A stretch of 41,633 bases of DNA from Stemphylium vesicarium (GCA_004380135.1 QXCR01000206.1:1-41633); one strand, 5' to 3'; counted from the stretch's first letter, positions 19,799-32,846 are shown. Notes: generated by a model from the sequence alone, not told the origin. Made by a program: numbers and translations.

Positions 19799-22700
19799 AT
19801 GGCTTCCAACTTCAACGGCGAGACGTTTACGTCTGATACGTCAGAGTCACGTCAAACACAATCCAACAACAACACCCAATCATCGGGAACCCACACACCT
19901 CCCCTCGGCGTCAACCGAACATCCTCAGGACGCGAGACCTACTTCCCCGATGGCCACCAGCACGGCAATCATGGTCTTTTCTCATCACATTCCTTTTCCG
20001 AAGAACAACCATCTAGACACGGTGAGGAGGAGGTGGTTGACCTCGAGAAGATCAACACTTCAAGTTCTTCCGCCTCTTCAGAGACGCGGTTAGGATCCAA
20101 TGGTCAGCCATCAAAAGTCAAGCGAGTGGGCACATCGTCTTCATCCGACGATGCTGCTCCAGGAACTCTGCAACGACGCGTCACGCGGTCAGAGATCGAC
20201 GACGATGGAAGGAGAGAGCTGGCGCGCATCTTCACTTCCGCGTCCCAGAAGATCACACAACAGATGAGCATTGCGGCGCCCAACGACCCAAGGGTAGACC
20301 CCAGCAACGAAGCCTTTGACCTCAGCAAGTTCTTGAACATGTTCAGGAACCAACTTGAGGGAGAGGGTATTGAGCTGAAGAAGGTCAGCGTCGTGTACAA
20401 GAACCTGAATGTCTTTGGTTCTGGCAAGGCTCTCCAGCTTCAGAGCACTGTCGCAGATATGTTCATGGCCCCTTTTCGGGCCAAGGAGTTCTTCGGCAAC
20501 TCTGAGCGCAAGCAAATCTTGCACTCTTTCGACGGTATCATCCGCGCTGGAGAGCTCTGCGTGGTGCTTGGTCGTCCGGGCTCTGGTTGCTCTACTCTCT
20601 TGAAGTCCCTGACTGGTGAACTTCACGGCCTTGAGACGGACGACTCCGTCATCCACTATAATGGTGTTCCCCAGGATCGCATGCGCAAGGAGTTCAAGGG
20701 GGAGACCGTCTACAACCAAGAGGTAGACAAGCATTTTCCGCATTTGACCGTCGGTCAAACGCTCGAGTTCGCCGCAGCCGTCCGAACACCATCCAACCGC
20801 CCTGGTGGAGCGAGCCGCGATGAGTTCGCCCAGTTCATGGCCAAGGTCGTCATGGCTGTCCTTGGACTTTCGCACACATACAACACCAAGGTCGGAAACG
20901 ACTTCGTGCGCGGTGTCTCTGGTGGTGAGCGCAAGCGTGTCTCAGTCGCTGAGATGATGTTGGCTGGATCACCTTTCGCTGCATGGGACAACTCCACCCG
21001 TGGTCTTGACTCCGCTACTGCCTTGAAGTTCGTTAAGGCCTTGAGGGTCGGATCTGATCTAGCTGGAGGTGCCGCTGCGGTCGCTATCTACCAGGCCAGT
21101 CAGAGCGTCTACGACTGCTTCGACAAGGCTGCTGTCCTCTATGAAGGACGTCAGATCTACTTTGGTCCTGCTAATGCAGCTAAAGACTTTTTCGAGCGTC
21201 AAGGATGGTACTGCCCCCCTCGACAGACTGCTGGTGATTTCCTCACCGCCGTCACGAACCCCGATGAGCGCAAGCCTAAGGAGGGCATGGAGAACAGGGT
21301 CCCCCGTACACCTGAGGACTTTGAGAAGTACTGGCGTGAGTCTCCGGAGTACAAGGCCTTGCTGGACGAGATTGCCGAGTTCGAGGCGGAAAACCCCATC
21401 AACGAGCACGCTACTCTCGAGCAACTCCGTCAACAGAAGAACTACGTCCAGGCTAAGCACGCTCGCCCCAAGTCACCCTACCTCATCAGCGTACCCATGC
21501 AGATCAAGCTCAACACCCGAAGGGCCTACCAGCGCATCTGGGGTGACGTCGCTTCAACTGCCACGCAAGCCGGTCTCAACGTTTTCATCGCTCTCATCGT
21601 CGGTTCCATCTACTATGGACATTCTGAAGGCTCTAGCTCATTCCAAGGGCGTGGAGCTGTCATCTTCCTGGCCATTCTGTTCAACGCCCTGACATCGATT
21701 GGTGAAATCGCTGGTCTCTACGCACAACGTCCCATCGTCGAAAAGCACAACTCTTATGCCTTCTATCATCCGTCTACAGAAGCTATAGCGGGAATCGTCG
21801 CCGACATACCGGTGAAGTTCATACAAGCCATAGTTTTCAACATTATCATATACTTCCTGGCGCAGCTACGGTACACGGCCGGACAATTCTTCTTGTTCTT
21901 TATCGTTACCTACATGGCCACTTTCGCCATGGCTGCTATCTTCAGAACGACTGCTGCGGTTACCAAGACGGCATCTCAAGCTATGGCTGGAGCTGGTGTT
22001 TTGGTGCTTATCCTCGTCATCTACACTGGTTTCGTCATTCGCATCCCCCAGATGCCTGATTGGTTTGGCTGGATCAGATGGATCAATCCAATCTTCTACG
22101 CCTTCGAAATCTTGCTCGCCAACGAATTCCACGGAGTCAACTTCCCCTGCGACTCATTCATCCCGTCAGGAGCAGGTTACGATCTTACTGGCAACAACTT
22201 CATCTGCAACACCCAGGGTGCTGTACCTGGAGAGAGGTTCATCAGCGGTGATCGCTTCATCGAAGTCTCCTACTCCTACTCTTGGAGCCACGTCTGGCGC
22301 AACTTTGGTATCCTCTGGGCTTTCTTGATCTTCTTCCTGGTCACCTACTTCATTGCCGTCGAGGTCAACTCTTCCACTTCTAACACTGCTGAGCAACTCG
22401 TCTTCCGTCGCGGACATGTCCCGGCCTACATGCAACCCGGTGGCAAGCAGGCAGATGAAGAATCTGGTCAATCCAAGCAAGGTGAGCAAGAAGGGTCCGG
22501 TGACGTCAGTGCTATCGAGGAGCAGAAGGGTATCTTCACCTGGCGCAACGTTGTCTATGACATTGAAATCAAGGGCGAGCCCCGACGCCTTCTTGATCAT
22601 GTCTCTGGTTTTGTCAAGCCCGGTACTATGACTGCACTCATGGGTGTCTCTGGAGCCGGAAAGACCACACTCCTTGACGCCCTCGCGCAACGAACTACCA

Positions 22701-24627
22701 TGGGTGTCATCACTGGCGACATGTTCGTGAATGGCAAGCCTCTCGACCCTGCCTTCCAACGCTCTACTGGTTACGTCCAACAACAGGATCTCCATCTCGA
22801 AACCTCTACTGTCCGCGAGGCATTGCAATTCTCAGCCATGCTCCGTCAGCCCAAGCACGTCAGCAAGCAGGAAAAGTACGACTATGTCGAGGAAGTTATC
22901 AAGATGCTCAACATGGCCGACTTCGCCGAGGCTGTTGTTGGTGTTCCTGGCGAGGGTCTTAACGTTGAACAGCGTAAGCTCTTGACTATTGGTGTTGAAC
23001 TTGCCGCAAAGCCCAAGCTCCTTCTCTTCCTTGACGAGCCTACTTCCGGTCTTGACTCACAGGTCAGTAACATTTACTCCAGAATATCTCTTTCGCGCAT
23101 TTGCTAACTTCCATCCAGAGTTCGTGGTCTATCATCGCCTTCCTCCGCAAGATCAGCTCCGCCGGCCAAGCTATCCTCTGTACCATCCATCAGCCCAGTG
23201 CTATCCTCTTCCAAGAATTCGACCGTCTCCTCTTCCTTGCCCGCGGCGGCAAGACCGTATACTTTGGCGAACTCGGCGACAACTCGCGTACGCTCCTCGA
23301 CTACTTTGAGAACAACGGTGCACGTCAATGCGGTGAAGACGAAAACCCGGCCGAGTACATGTTGGAGATTGTCAACGCCGGCAAGAACGACCAGGGTCAA
23401 GACTGGTTCGATGTGTGGAAGCACAGCGAGCAAGCGCAAGACGTCCAGAAGCAAATCGACGACCTACACGAATCAAAGAAGCACGAAGACGTCAACATCG
23501 CCGGCGAGACGGGTGGCGGCGAGTTTGCCATGCCATTGACGACCCAGATTGTGGAGTGCACATACCGCGCCTTCCAACAGTACTGGCGCATGCCCAGCTA
23601 CGTCCTGGCCAAGTTCGGTCTCTGCACCATCGCGGGTCTCTTCATCGGATTCTCCTTCTACCAAGCCAACACGACCCAAGCCGGCATGCAAACCATCATT
23701 TTCAGCGTCTTCATGCTCACCACGATCTTTTCCTCGCTCGTACAACAGATCCAGCCTCTGTTCATCACTCAACGTTCGCTCTACGAGTCGCGCGAGAGGC
23801 CGTCCAAGGCATACAGCTGGGTCGCTTTCATGGTCGCCAACATCGTCGTTGAAATCCCGTACGGTATCATCGCCGGTGTCCTCACCTTCGCCACCTTCTA
23901 CTACCCCGTCGTGGGCGCGAGCCAATCCAGCGAGCGCCAGGGCCTCGTCATGCTCTTCTGTGTGCAACTCCTAATATACACCTCCACTTTTGCCGACATG
24001 ACCATCGCCGCTCTCCCCGACGCGCAAACCGCCTCCGGCCTCGTTTCCCTGCTTACTCTCATGAGCATCCTCTTCAACGGTGTCCTGCAGGCTCCCGACC
24101 AGCTCCCCGGTTTCTGGATGTTCATGTACCGCGTCAGCCCCTTCACGTACTGGATCGGCGGCACCGTCAGTACCATGCTCGCAGGCCGCGAAGTCCAATG
24201 CAGCGCCTCTGAAGTCTCTGTCTTCGATCCCCCGTCCGGCCAGTCCTGCGGCGCGTACCTAGCCGACTACGCCGCCGTCGCCGGCGGCCAGATCCAGAAT
24301 CCGGATGCCACGGCAGACTGCCGCTACTGCTCGCTCAGCAACACGGACCAGTTCCTTGCTGGCTCCAGCATCTACTACAGCGAGAGGTGGCGCAACTTTG
24401 GTATCATGTTTGCGTTCATCGGGTTCAACGCTTTCGTTGCTGTGCTCAGTTACTATCTCTTCCGCGTTGCGAACCTTAGCTCGCTCAAGGCTAAGCTGCA
24501 CAAGACCAAGGGTGGTGCGAAGGCGAAGGACGCTGCGGATCAGGCGGGTCAGGGTGCGGAGAACGTGGCTGCTCAGGGTGGGCACCCTGGTGAGAGGAGT
24601 GGGGAGAAGGATGCTGGAACTGCTTAA
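19799..24627 (+). CDS. PDR-type ABC transporter (ABC-G full transporter)
   Basis: Exons 19,799-23,062 and 23,119-24,627 give 1590 aa. The 56-nt intron (gtcagt...ccag) follows SGLDSQ in the second nucleotide-binding domain and joins to SSWSIIAF. Layout is (NBD-TMD) twice. NBD1 has the fungal-type Walker A GRPGSGCSTLL (about residues 257-267), signature VSGGERKRVS (about 371) and AWDNSTRGLDSATA. NBD2 has canonical GVSGAGKTTLLDAL (about 950) but a degenerate signature LNVEQRKLLTIG, then LLFLDEPTSGLDSQ. This asymmetry is standard for PDR/CDR pumps. Membrane stretches follow each NBD, with Cys-bearing extracellular loops. Such plasma-membrane pumps export azoles, plant defence compounds and other lipophilic toxicants. 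The Ser-rich N-terminus and Ala/Gly/Lys-rich tail are low complexity. Substrate is unknown; no metabolite gene cluster adjoins it. Confidence 0.95.
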
Positions 24628-27267
24628 GAACAGTGCTGCAGTGATTTCTTGAGATTTCTCTTTTTTTTTGTCTTTTCACATCAAACTGCGAAAGTGAGCG
24701 TTTTTTTGTAGCGATTTTGCGATTGTTCTGCACAGAACGGAACGGCTGCTTGATTTTGGGTTATCTGTTTTGTAATTAGACTTGCCTGTTAATGGTTAAT
24801 ATTATCTTCCAAACGTCTATACCTTGATCTTCTTCTTATTGGACACTTTTGGACTCGTCTCTCCGCTTTCACAGATTCTATGCTTGCTATTGGTGCCATT
24901 TGATCACATGGCTTCTCCGTATCTTGCCCCGGCTTCCTCGGCTTTGCGCACCCTTGTATCCATCCTTGTCATGAGATGTTCCCATCGCGCTGGTCCTTGG
25001 GTGTTCAGGGGATTGGTTGCCTTTTCTTCGGGTTGCGTAGCGTCTAGTCTGGTCATGTCTAGTCAGGTCACATCTGGTCGGGTCACGTTCGACTCTTGCA
25101 GCGGGCCTTTCGGTGTGGGACCTCTTTCTCTCCTCTCGCTCTTTCCCCCTCTTCTTCAGTGTACTACGGCCGTAGTGTGCAGTGTCCTTGTACTTGGATA
25201 TGTCTGATTGGTGACTAGAGCGGAAACCGCGAACATGCAACTTTTCTCATTATAGCGTTTGCTCAAGTGTGCAGCGTGTTCTACATATCAGTTCCTTGTT
25301 CCTTCAGCGCGCCGTTTCTTTTCTAGAGAGAGGGCTCTGAGTTCAGGCAATTGAAGAAGGGGCGACAGTCCAGTCTCAGTTGTCACTTTTGCTGCACTTT
25401 TGTTCCGAATGAGGAACTGATTTGAGATCAGTCTGCGTCTTTGGCATTCTCGCATCTCCCATCCCTTCGCCCTCCGTCCAAGCCTTGCCCTTTCCTTCTT
25501 CCCGGGAAATTAGGTCTACATCCATCTTTCGTGGCAGCTATGGGTAGGAAGTGGTGGCATACGGTGACTATCGTTTATTTTTCTACGTTGTTGTTGTCTA
25601 TGCTACCTCGTTTCTGATAGTGTCCTTGAACAGATGACATGTGCTCATGCGTCTGTCCCTGACTGCGGTGTCCGCCGCAACATGGGGGCGTTGGATCTGG
25701 TTCCGGTCACTAGTGGTATCGGGATAGGCGTTCCTGCTTCCAGCGGGCGGGAACTCTACAACATTTGCGCGCAGGGAGAGTAGAGTTGTTTGTTTGCATT
25801 TGTTGGTAACATCGGGGGTTTCATTTTCACATGTTCATGGCACGTCATGTGGCTGTTCTTGACTCCAGGTACGGTATCCATGCAGACTACTCGCCAGGCT
25901 TTTGTTACTCATCTCTCCCAGTGTCATTTGGTGGATCCAAGCACGGAACGCAGAAAATGTCTCAAAGTTGGATTTTCAAATTCACGCGTGAACAGAAGAC
26001 TGCTATTGGGTATATGTGGAACTAACATCTTTGACCTTGGCTTGTTAGGTAATGTTCGGCGGTGTAGCGGTCGGAACGGTGGCGGTCGGGGCAAGGGGTA
26101 GTCGTAGCGTGGGTCACGTTCTGCACGCGTTGCGATCGCGTTAAAATGCCCCGATGGGAGCCCCATTGGAACGGCCCAGTTCCCGGTTGTACGATTCAGC
26201 GCATGTAGCCGACAAAAGCTATTCATTGGTGTGGTGAGGTGTAACGGGATGGGTAGTGTCGGATGACCGATGTCCGGTTGGTGATGCTAAACGGTCAAGT
26301 GTGGATGAATGGGGGAGGGCTAAGCGCACGGTGGGGTCTGTGGGGGGAAGAAGACTGAAGTTGGTGACGGGCGCAGGCAATTGCACAGGAATGTCAATAT
26401 TGTTTTATGAAGGGCAAGTGCGGCTGCACCATGGCTAGCATGGAGTTGCAATCCAACCGTGAGCCATTTTCTTTTGCCTAGACACCAGTAGTTGGGTAGG
26501 TATGCTTGTAAATATCGTAGTCCTGTCAGCAACCTCGCTCGTGACGAGATGGCGAATTGACAGCCAGAGTCCAGAAGCAACTCAGGCCCGATTATTCCAA
26601 TCGACTTGTCTTCCTATCCGACATCCGACAAAGAGCCTCACGGGCGTGAATTACGCGCGGCTGTCGCGTTCCCGAGTGTCTTCTCTCCCGTTGGCAAAAA
26701 CGGCTAATACCTGGGGCACTGGATAAGATCACTTCCCTGTTTGTTCAGCTGCCAAGTCTCATGTAGTATTCAATACCGCAATTCTATGGGACACTGCGAG
26801 CGCAAACATGCTTTTGCATCGCATTGCATTGCCAAGTTCGGCCCTTCGGCAGCAACTAAGCGGCTTTTCCTGGCTCAAACGAGGATGCCGAAAAGTTTTC
26901 ACGTCGACGCCTTGAAAGACGCACCGCTTGACCTGACGATCCCCACTCCGCGCGAGGCTCAACTTCGGCCCAGAACGACTTGTTGCGGGGAAGCCAGGTA
27001 ATGTAGGGCGTTGGTGTGGAGCTCTGGAGCCGATCCCCATGTGACGACACCTCGGTACTGGGGTCTTTCCCAGGATACGTTCCCGCGTCAGGTTTAGCGC
27101 CTACCGAAAAGACACCACACCCCCGACGCTTGCACTTCTCCATGCTTGCAGAAATTTTCCAACCCAACCCTGCGCGCCTCGTGACGATGGCATTATGAGC
27201 CTGTCGGGACTTTTACTCGGCTATATGAGCGCAACGCTGGCCCCGCTTTGCGACGGTAGGAGTAAGG

Positions 27268-27280
27268 CTGGGGCGTGGAG
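27268..27280 (+). promoter_or_regulatory. possible paired CreA/Cre1 carbon-repressor sites
   Basis: CTGGGG at 27,268-27,273 and GTGGAG at 27,275-27,280 both fit the fungal SYGGRG consensus and lie one base apart, about 720 bp upstream of a beta-glucosidase start. Further matches occur near 27,058 and 27,902. CreA represses cellulase-type genes on glucose, usually through paired sites. The motif is short and common, so this is suggestive only. Confidence 0.3.
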
Positions 27281-27925
27281 CGCGCCCCCCGGAATGGCTG
27301 CGCTGTCGCGAGAAACGGATTCCCCAGGTGCATGAATCGCGAGTTGAGAATGTTGGAGGAAAGCAAAGACAGTTATCGAGCTCTGTGCGGAGATTGACTA
27401 TGGGAAATGTTACTTCTTTCATGGTATGGTAAAGCTTCCAAAAAGCTTCCACGGCTTCCCAACGCCATGGTAACATAACCTTTGGGGAACACGACCCGTC
27501 AATTATGCTTGCTTCGGGAGTGCCCTACCGAACGCCGACCAATTGGCAAGCCCAACGGCATGATAACAATGACGCGGCGCAGACTCGTTGAGACGAGTCA
27601 GGGAGGCAACTTCCACGATCCCCGCAGATTTACACGAGTCAAATCCTTTCACCTCCGACTTGTTCACTGGCGCTTCTCCACATCCATCTGCCGATACCTG
27701 TCGAACCGCCATCTTGGCGCTCCTTCCGCAGCCTTCAGATGACGTCGCTATTGGCAATACGAGGATGATTCTGGTAAGGCACGGGCTTGTGGAGACTCCG
27801 CAACCCGGACGGGTGAACTTCGGTACACGGTATGGTTGCATCGTCGGCCTGTGTACATGTTAGTTTGGGTGGTGAAGTGCCACCGGGCGGGCCATTGCTG
27901 TCCGGGGGGCACAGAGCAGTGGTGG

Positions 27926-27933
27926 TATATAAG
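27926..27933 (+). promoter_or_regulatory. TATA box of the beta-glucosidase gene
   Basis: TATATAAG lies 65-72 bp before the ATG at 27,998 with the expected orientation. The short distance implies a brief 5' leader. Confidence 0.6.
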
Positions 27934-27997
27934 TACCCAAGGACGTCGATGATGATGGGTATTCAGGCTTTCGATTCACCTTTGACAATCCAGAATC

Positions 27998-30506
27998 ATG
28001 GCGCCTTCCGTCCTTTCAGCCGTGCTCTCAGGCTCTGCCCTTCTGGCTGCTGCTAATGCTCAGGCTTTCGACGCTGGTTCTCGTAGTGACGACGCGTTCA
28101 GCTACGTCCAGCCGTTGAATACTACCATTCTCACTGAGTATGGCTCTTCGCCAGCTGTCTACCCGTCGCGTAAGTTCTACTCTTAAAGTCCATGTATGTC
28201 CCAATTAGGTCTAACGTACCGTAGCAAACGCGACCGGAGCTGGCGGATGGGAGATGGGTCTTGAGAAGGCGAAAGCTTTCGTAGCCCAGCTTACCATCGA
28301 GGAGAAGGCTGACATGGTCACTGGTCAAGCTGGACCCTGTGTTGGCAACATCGTTGCTATCCCTCGCCTGGGTTTCCCTGGTCTCTGCCTTCAGGATGGT
28401 CCACTTGCCATCCGTGTGGCCGACTACGCCAGCGTTTTCTCAGCTGGTGTTTCTGCTGGAGCCACATGGGACAAGGACCTCATGTACGAGCGCGGTATGG
28501 CCATGGGACAAGAGTTCAAGGCTAAAGGTGCCCATGTCTTCCTTGGTCCTGTTGCTGGACCTCTCGGACGTTCTGCCTATGCAGGCCGTAACTGGGAGGG
28601 TTTCTCTTCAGACCCATACCTTAGCGGAGTGGCTATGGAGAAGACCATTCAGGCTGCCCAAGACGCAGGTGTGCAAGCTTGTGCGAAGCACTGGGTGGGC
28701 AATGAGCAGGAGACCATGCGTAACCCTACCTACAGGACGGACGACACCACCGAGCAGAACCAAACTGCCATCTCGGCCAACATTGACGACCGTACCATGC
28801 ACGAGCTCTACATGTGGCCTTTCGCCAACGCCGTCAAGGCCCGCGCTGCCAGCTTCATGTGCTCCTACCAGAGGATCAACGGATCTTACGGATGCCAGAA
28901 CTCCGCTTCCCAGAACGGTCTGCTCAAGACTGAGCTCGGTTTCCAGGGATACGTTATGTCTGACTGGGGTGCTACCCATTCCGGCGTTGCCTCTATTGAG
29001 GCTGGTCTCGACATGAACATGCCCGGAGGTCTTGGTTCTTACGGCCAGAACTTTGGCGCTCCTTCTTACTTTGGCGGAAACGTCACTCTTGCTGTCAACA
29101 ACGGCACTGTCGACGAGGCCCGCATTGACGACATGGTCATCCGTATCATGACCCCTTACTTCCAGCTCGGTCAAGACCAGGACTTCCCCACAGTCGACCC
29201 TTCAGGTGCTGACCTCAACACTTTCTCTCCCCGTGACACCTGGACCCGCGAGTACAACCTGACTGGCGAGGTCAGCCGTGATGTCCGCGGCAACCACGCC
29301 GAGCTCATCCGCCGTCACGGTGCTGCTGGTAGCGTTCTCCTGAAGAACGTCGACCGCACTCTGCCCCTCAAGGCTCCTCGCAACGTTGCCGTCTTCGGTA
29401 ACGACGCCGGAAACCCAGCCCGCAGCTCTGTCATCAACCAGCAGAACTACGAGTACGGTAGCCTGTTTGCTGGTGGTGGCTCCGGTACTGGACAGTTCAC
29501 CTACCAGATCTCTCCTCTCCACGCTATCCAGGAACGCGTTGGCTCAGACGGCGGTATCGTCCAGTACTTCCTCAACAACACTCACATCACCAACAACAAC
29601 GTCAGCACCCTGGTCATTCCCCGCGCTGTTCCCGAAGTCTGCATTGTCATGCTCAAGACCTGGGCCGAGGAGGCTGCTGACCGCGCCCACCTTTCCTCTG
29701 ACTGGGACGGTGACGACGTCGTCGAGGCCGTCGCCTCTTACTGCAACAACACAGTTGTCGTCACCCACTCTGCCGGTATCAACGACCTGCCCTGGTCTGA
29801 CCACCCCAACGTCACCGCCATCCTTGCTGCTCACTTCCCCGGCCAAGAGTCCGGCAACTCCCTCGTCGATCTCCTCTACGGCGAGGTCAACCCCTCCGGC
29901 CATCTCCCTTACACCATCGCCATGAAGGGTGAGGACTACAACGCACCTCCCACCACCGAGATCCAGACCAACGGAAGGGACGACTGGCAGAGCTGGTTCG
30001 ACGAGAAGCTCGAGATCGACTACCGCCACTTCGACATGCACAATATCTCCGTGCGCTACGAATTCGGTTTCGGTCTCTCCTACACCACCTTCTCCATCTC
30101 CGATATCGAGTCCTCTCCCCTCGAGCACAACATTACCTCCATGCCCGAGCAGCTCCCCATCCAGCCCGGCGGCAACCCCGCTCTCTGGGAGTCCCTCTAC
30201 AACGTCACCGTCTCCGTTGCCAACACCGGTGACGTCGCCGGCGCCGCTGTACCCCAACTCTACGTCGGTCTGCCCTCTTCTGCGCCTGCTGGCACTCCTG
30301 TCCGCCAGCTCCGCGGCTTTGAGAAGGTGCACCTTGAGAAGGGCGAGAGCCAGAGCGTTAGCTTCGAGCTTATGCGCAGGGATCTTAGCTACTGGGATGT
30401 TGTTAGCCAGCAGTGGGTTATTCCTGAGGGCGAGTTCAACATCTGGGTTGGCCTTAGCAGTCGCGACCTTAAGGTCAAGGACAGCTTTACTGTTGTTGGA
30501 CAGTAA
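27998..30506 (+). CDS. secreted GH3 beta-glucosidase
   Basis: Exons 27,998-28,169 and 28,225-30,506 give 817 aa. The 55-nt intron (gtaagt...gtag) splits the codon before NATGAGGWEMG. An N-terminal signal peptide (hydrophobic LSAVLSGSALLAAANA) indicates secretion. GH3 features follow: LQDGPLAIR, FLGPVAGPLGR, the substrate-site KHWVGNEQE, and VMSDWGATHSG with the nucleophile Asp at about residue 304. Then come the second alpha/beta domain (GAAGSVLLKN, DDVVEAVASYC, HLPYTIA), the FGFGLSYTTF junction and a C-terminal fibronectin-III-like domain (QLRGFEKVHL, GEFNIWVGLSSRDL). Many N-glycosylation sequons are present. It likely releases glucose from cellobiose and beta-glucosides during plant cell-wall breakdown or cleaves plant glycosides. 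Exact specificity cannot be read from sequence. Confidence 0.95.
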
Positions 30507-30670
30507 GCGTTTTGTTTTTGTATAATAATTAAGATATGCGTCAATGAATATATGAACAGTAGTTAATACTATTATCATTTCTATAACAGTTTTACGTTTT
30601 CCTCTTCGACCTTGGATCTGCTGTATCACTACATTGCACCAATATCCCATATCTCATAGCAGTCATCGCC

Positions 30671-32197
30671 CTAATCCAGCCGAAACAGATTGGTGCCTGT
30701 GAGCTCGAAGTCTTCCCATATACGTGGACCGATTCCTGTGGGTAAAAACTGGAAGATAAGAGCCAACCAAGGATCTCTCCACTCTTCTGTCGACATATAG
30801 AGTGAGTCTCTCCCGTTGAGGACCGGATGTTCATTGTCAACGGTCCACTCGTATTCTATGTTTCCCTCTCCAGCAATCAGAGCTTCAAATGTATGAGGTA
30901 GCCAAGCCGGAAAATCGTACGGGAGTGGATACTGGTGTTGCATGAACATCTGGTCAGAGGAAATCGGACGCGGAGATTCCCGCTTGGCGTGAAGGCTTTG
31001 GAGCATGATTTCCTGGAACTGAACAGCAGTACGAAGGTTATTCCAGAAAATTCGATCGCCATCTTCTTCGAAAGTGAGCTTCATAGAGCTTGCTTGGGTG
31101 TTGAGAAGATTGAGAACGCGCATCTCTTCCATCCATTCCACTAGCATCTCGATGTAGCGGGCAGCGCCATGCTTCCGTTGGCGCGACCATTCCGCAATCA
31201 AAGTGGAGCCCCAACGCGAACGGAAAGCAGCACGGAACCCACGTACGCGTCTATCGATCTTCAGGCTTGGGTTGTCGCGACAAATTGGTAGCAAGCCCCG
31301 GAGATGACTCTCAGGGGCAGCAACGGCGACCGCGTCTTCGTGCAGGCAGATAGCGTGCAATGAGCGGCGACAATCCGTTTGCAGTCTCTGTATTGCATCA
31401 ATGGCAACCGCACATGCGCTAAAGCACCACTTATGTTCTTTGAACATGTGAAAGTCCATATACCGCTGCAGGTCGTTATCGATGAGAAGGCCCTCTATAG
31501 CATTAATTTCTGCATCGCTGGGAATTGCCCATGGTACAGGTTTCCAGCGGAGGAACTGCACGTTTGAACCTTCAATGAACATGGGAGGGTCTTTGAAGTG
31601 ATCTCGCGGATGATCTCTACTACATGCTAGTGCTGTGATCTCTGCGAATTTCGGGTGTGCTGACACAGCTTCCAGGACGTCTTGTTGAGCATTGTTCAAA
31701 GGTAGAGGGTGCCTGCCATGGTACCTGTGCCAATCATCGAAAGGCATAAGTGAAGGTATCCAGGTGGTCTTTCGAGATTGCTCGTAGATTGCCGCGAAGT
31801 CATAACCGTGATCTTGTTGAACTCCCTCGAGAATCTCTGGTATGACCCACTGAGGAGGACACAGCAGGAGTATGCGCCACTTCGTAACCTCTATGTACTC
31901 AAGCAAACGTTTATATCTCAACGCATCTGTATTGCGTCCGGGACTAGATTCCTTGACGTTGTGAAAGAAGTGAATAGTATTCGTCCGGAGCACAATTCCT
32001 TTCATCTCTTGCGCAATCCTCTTGCATGCAGCTTTCAGTGGGATAACGATTTCTCCGCCATTGGCGAGCTGTAGTATTCCACATGTTTGTTGGAAGACAT
32101 GGTGGTAGCCTTCATCCTCGTACGTGGCGTACGCCCAGATTTCGTCGCGCAGTTCACGGGGTAGCCCGAACAAAGGAGATTGATCTTGGTCGTACAT
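30671..32197 (-). CDS. 2EXR-like (LPRELR) fungal hypothetical protein A
   Basis: The ORF encodes 508 aa from ATG 32,197-32,195, with no intron. (The frame continues upstream to a GTG at 32,293, not used.) Near the N-terminus it has SPLFGLPRELRDEIWAYA, the F-box-like/2EXR signature seen in large families of uncharacterised Pezizomycotina proteins. C-A-C-K-R-I-AQEM (about residue 60) and KWRILLL follow at family-typical spacing. No membrane segment, signal peptide or catalytic motif was seen. The gene converges with the beta-glucosidase (164 bp between stops). A related gene on the same strand lies immediately upstream, suggesting tandem duplication. If the N-terminal region acts like an F-box it could link to ubiquitin ligases, but this is speculation. 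Confidence 0.8.
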   Translation of the reverse strand: MYDQDQSPLFGLPRELRDEIWAYATYEDEGYHHVFQQTCGILQLANGGEIVIPLKAACKRIAQEMKGIVLRTNTIHFFHNVKESSPGRNTDALRYKRLLEYIEVTKWRILLLCPPQWVIPEILEGVQQDHGYDFAAIYEQSRKTTWIPSLMPFDDWHRYHGRHPLPLNNAQQDVLEAVSAHPKFAEITALACSRDHPRDHFKDPPMFIEGSNVQFLRWKPVPWAIPSDAEINAIEGLLIDNDLQRYMDFHMFKEHKWCFSACAVAIDAIQRLQTDCRRSLHAICLHEDAVAVAAPESHLRGLLPICRDNPSLKIDRRVRGFRAAFRSRWGSTLIAEWSRQRKHGAARYIEMLVEWMEEMRVLNLLNTQASSMKLTFEEDGDRIFWNNLRTAVQFQEIMLQSLHAKRESPRPISSDQMFMQHQYPLPYDFPAWLPHTFEALIAGEGNIEYEWTVDNEHPVLNGRDSLYMSTEEWRDPWLALIFQFLPTGIGPRIWEDFELTGTNLFRLD

Positions 32198-32846
32198 TTT
32201 GAAGATGAAGAGTATGACGATGGGTATCCGTGTGAAGAGGTTCGTATCTGAGTTGAAGGTTTGGTGCTGGTTATTGTCTAAAATCACTAACACAATGAGT
32301 TAAGTATGCCGCGTCTTGAATAGCACGCATGGTATGGAGAGCACATGCATCCGTAATCTTCCTGGGTTGCCAAGTATAAGGGTGGTTGCCTAAAGCCGTA
32401 GAGGTGGGCCACTAGCGACTTTGATCCTAATGAGGAAATTGTAATAATCGTGTGGTTTTTGTGGGGATGCGGTCGTTGTGAATGGATACGACTTGATGTT
32501 CATATACGGTACGCCAGGGTATTGACAATGACTCCTTTGTGAGAACCAAAATTCGCAGCACATGTGAATTTTGCATAAGCCAAGCTCTGAATATCCGGTA
32601 ACGAGGACGCCTTTTAGAAGGAAGCAAGTTTGGGTAAGAGGTCGACGCCACGTAACGATTTGGTTTGTGTTGACTGCCTAGAGTACTGCTGTACCAGAGC
32701 CAGAAAGCGATCTAGTGACTTGCAGGCCAGGCAGAAGTATTCGCGTAAGAATTATCATGCATATGATGTCATCTTTGCGATATTCAGTAGGATGGAACCA
32801 TCATCGCCGCCGTTTAGTGCATAGCGATTGCGTCTCCGCTGTGACC
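32198..32846. other. gap between the two 2EXR-like genes
   Basis: A 649-bp spacer holds the promoter of gene A and the 3' end of gene B. Short ORFs only; nothing recognised. Confidence 0.5.

Larger units (their letters stand above)
24628..27997. other. 3.4-kb gene-free region
   Basis: This covers the 3' region of the ABC transporter (T-rich near 24,660-24,710) and the long 5' region of the beta-glucosidase gene. ORFs of 60-127 codons on both strands match no family and have no convincing codon pattern. A cluster of short related words (tctagtctggtcatg / tctagtcaggtcaca / tctggtcgggtcacg) lies at 25,050-25,090. No tRNA, rRNA or transposon core was recognised. A non-coding RNA or a multi-intron small gene cannot be excluded. 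Confidence 0.5.

Noticed and set aside
20189..23967. Minus-strand ORFs opposite the ABC transporter
   Set aside because: Codon mirror frames of a well-supported gene, with no domain resemblance.
19799..30506. A secondary-metabolite cluster around the ABC transporter
   Set aside because: No synthase, P450, or transcription factor gene lies nearby; neighbours are housekeeping genes and a glycosidase.
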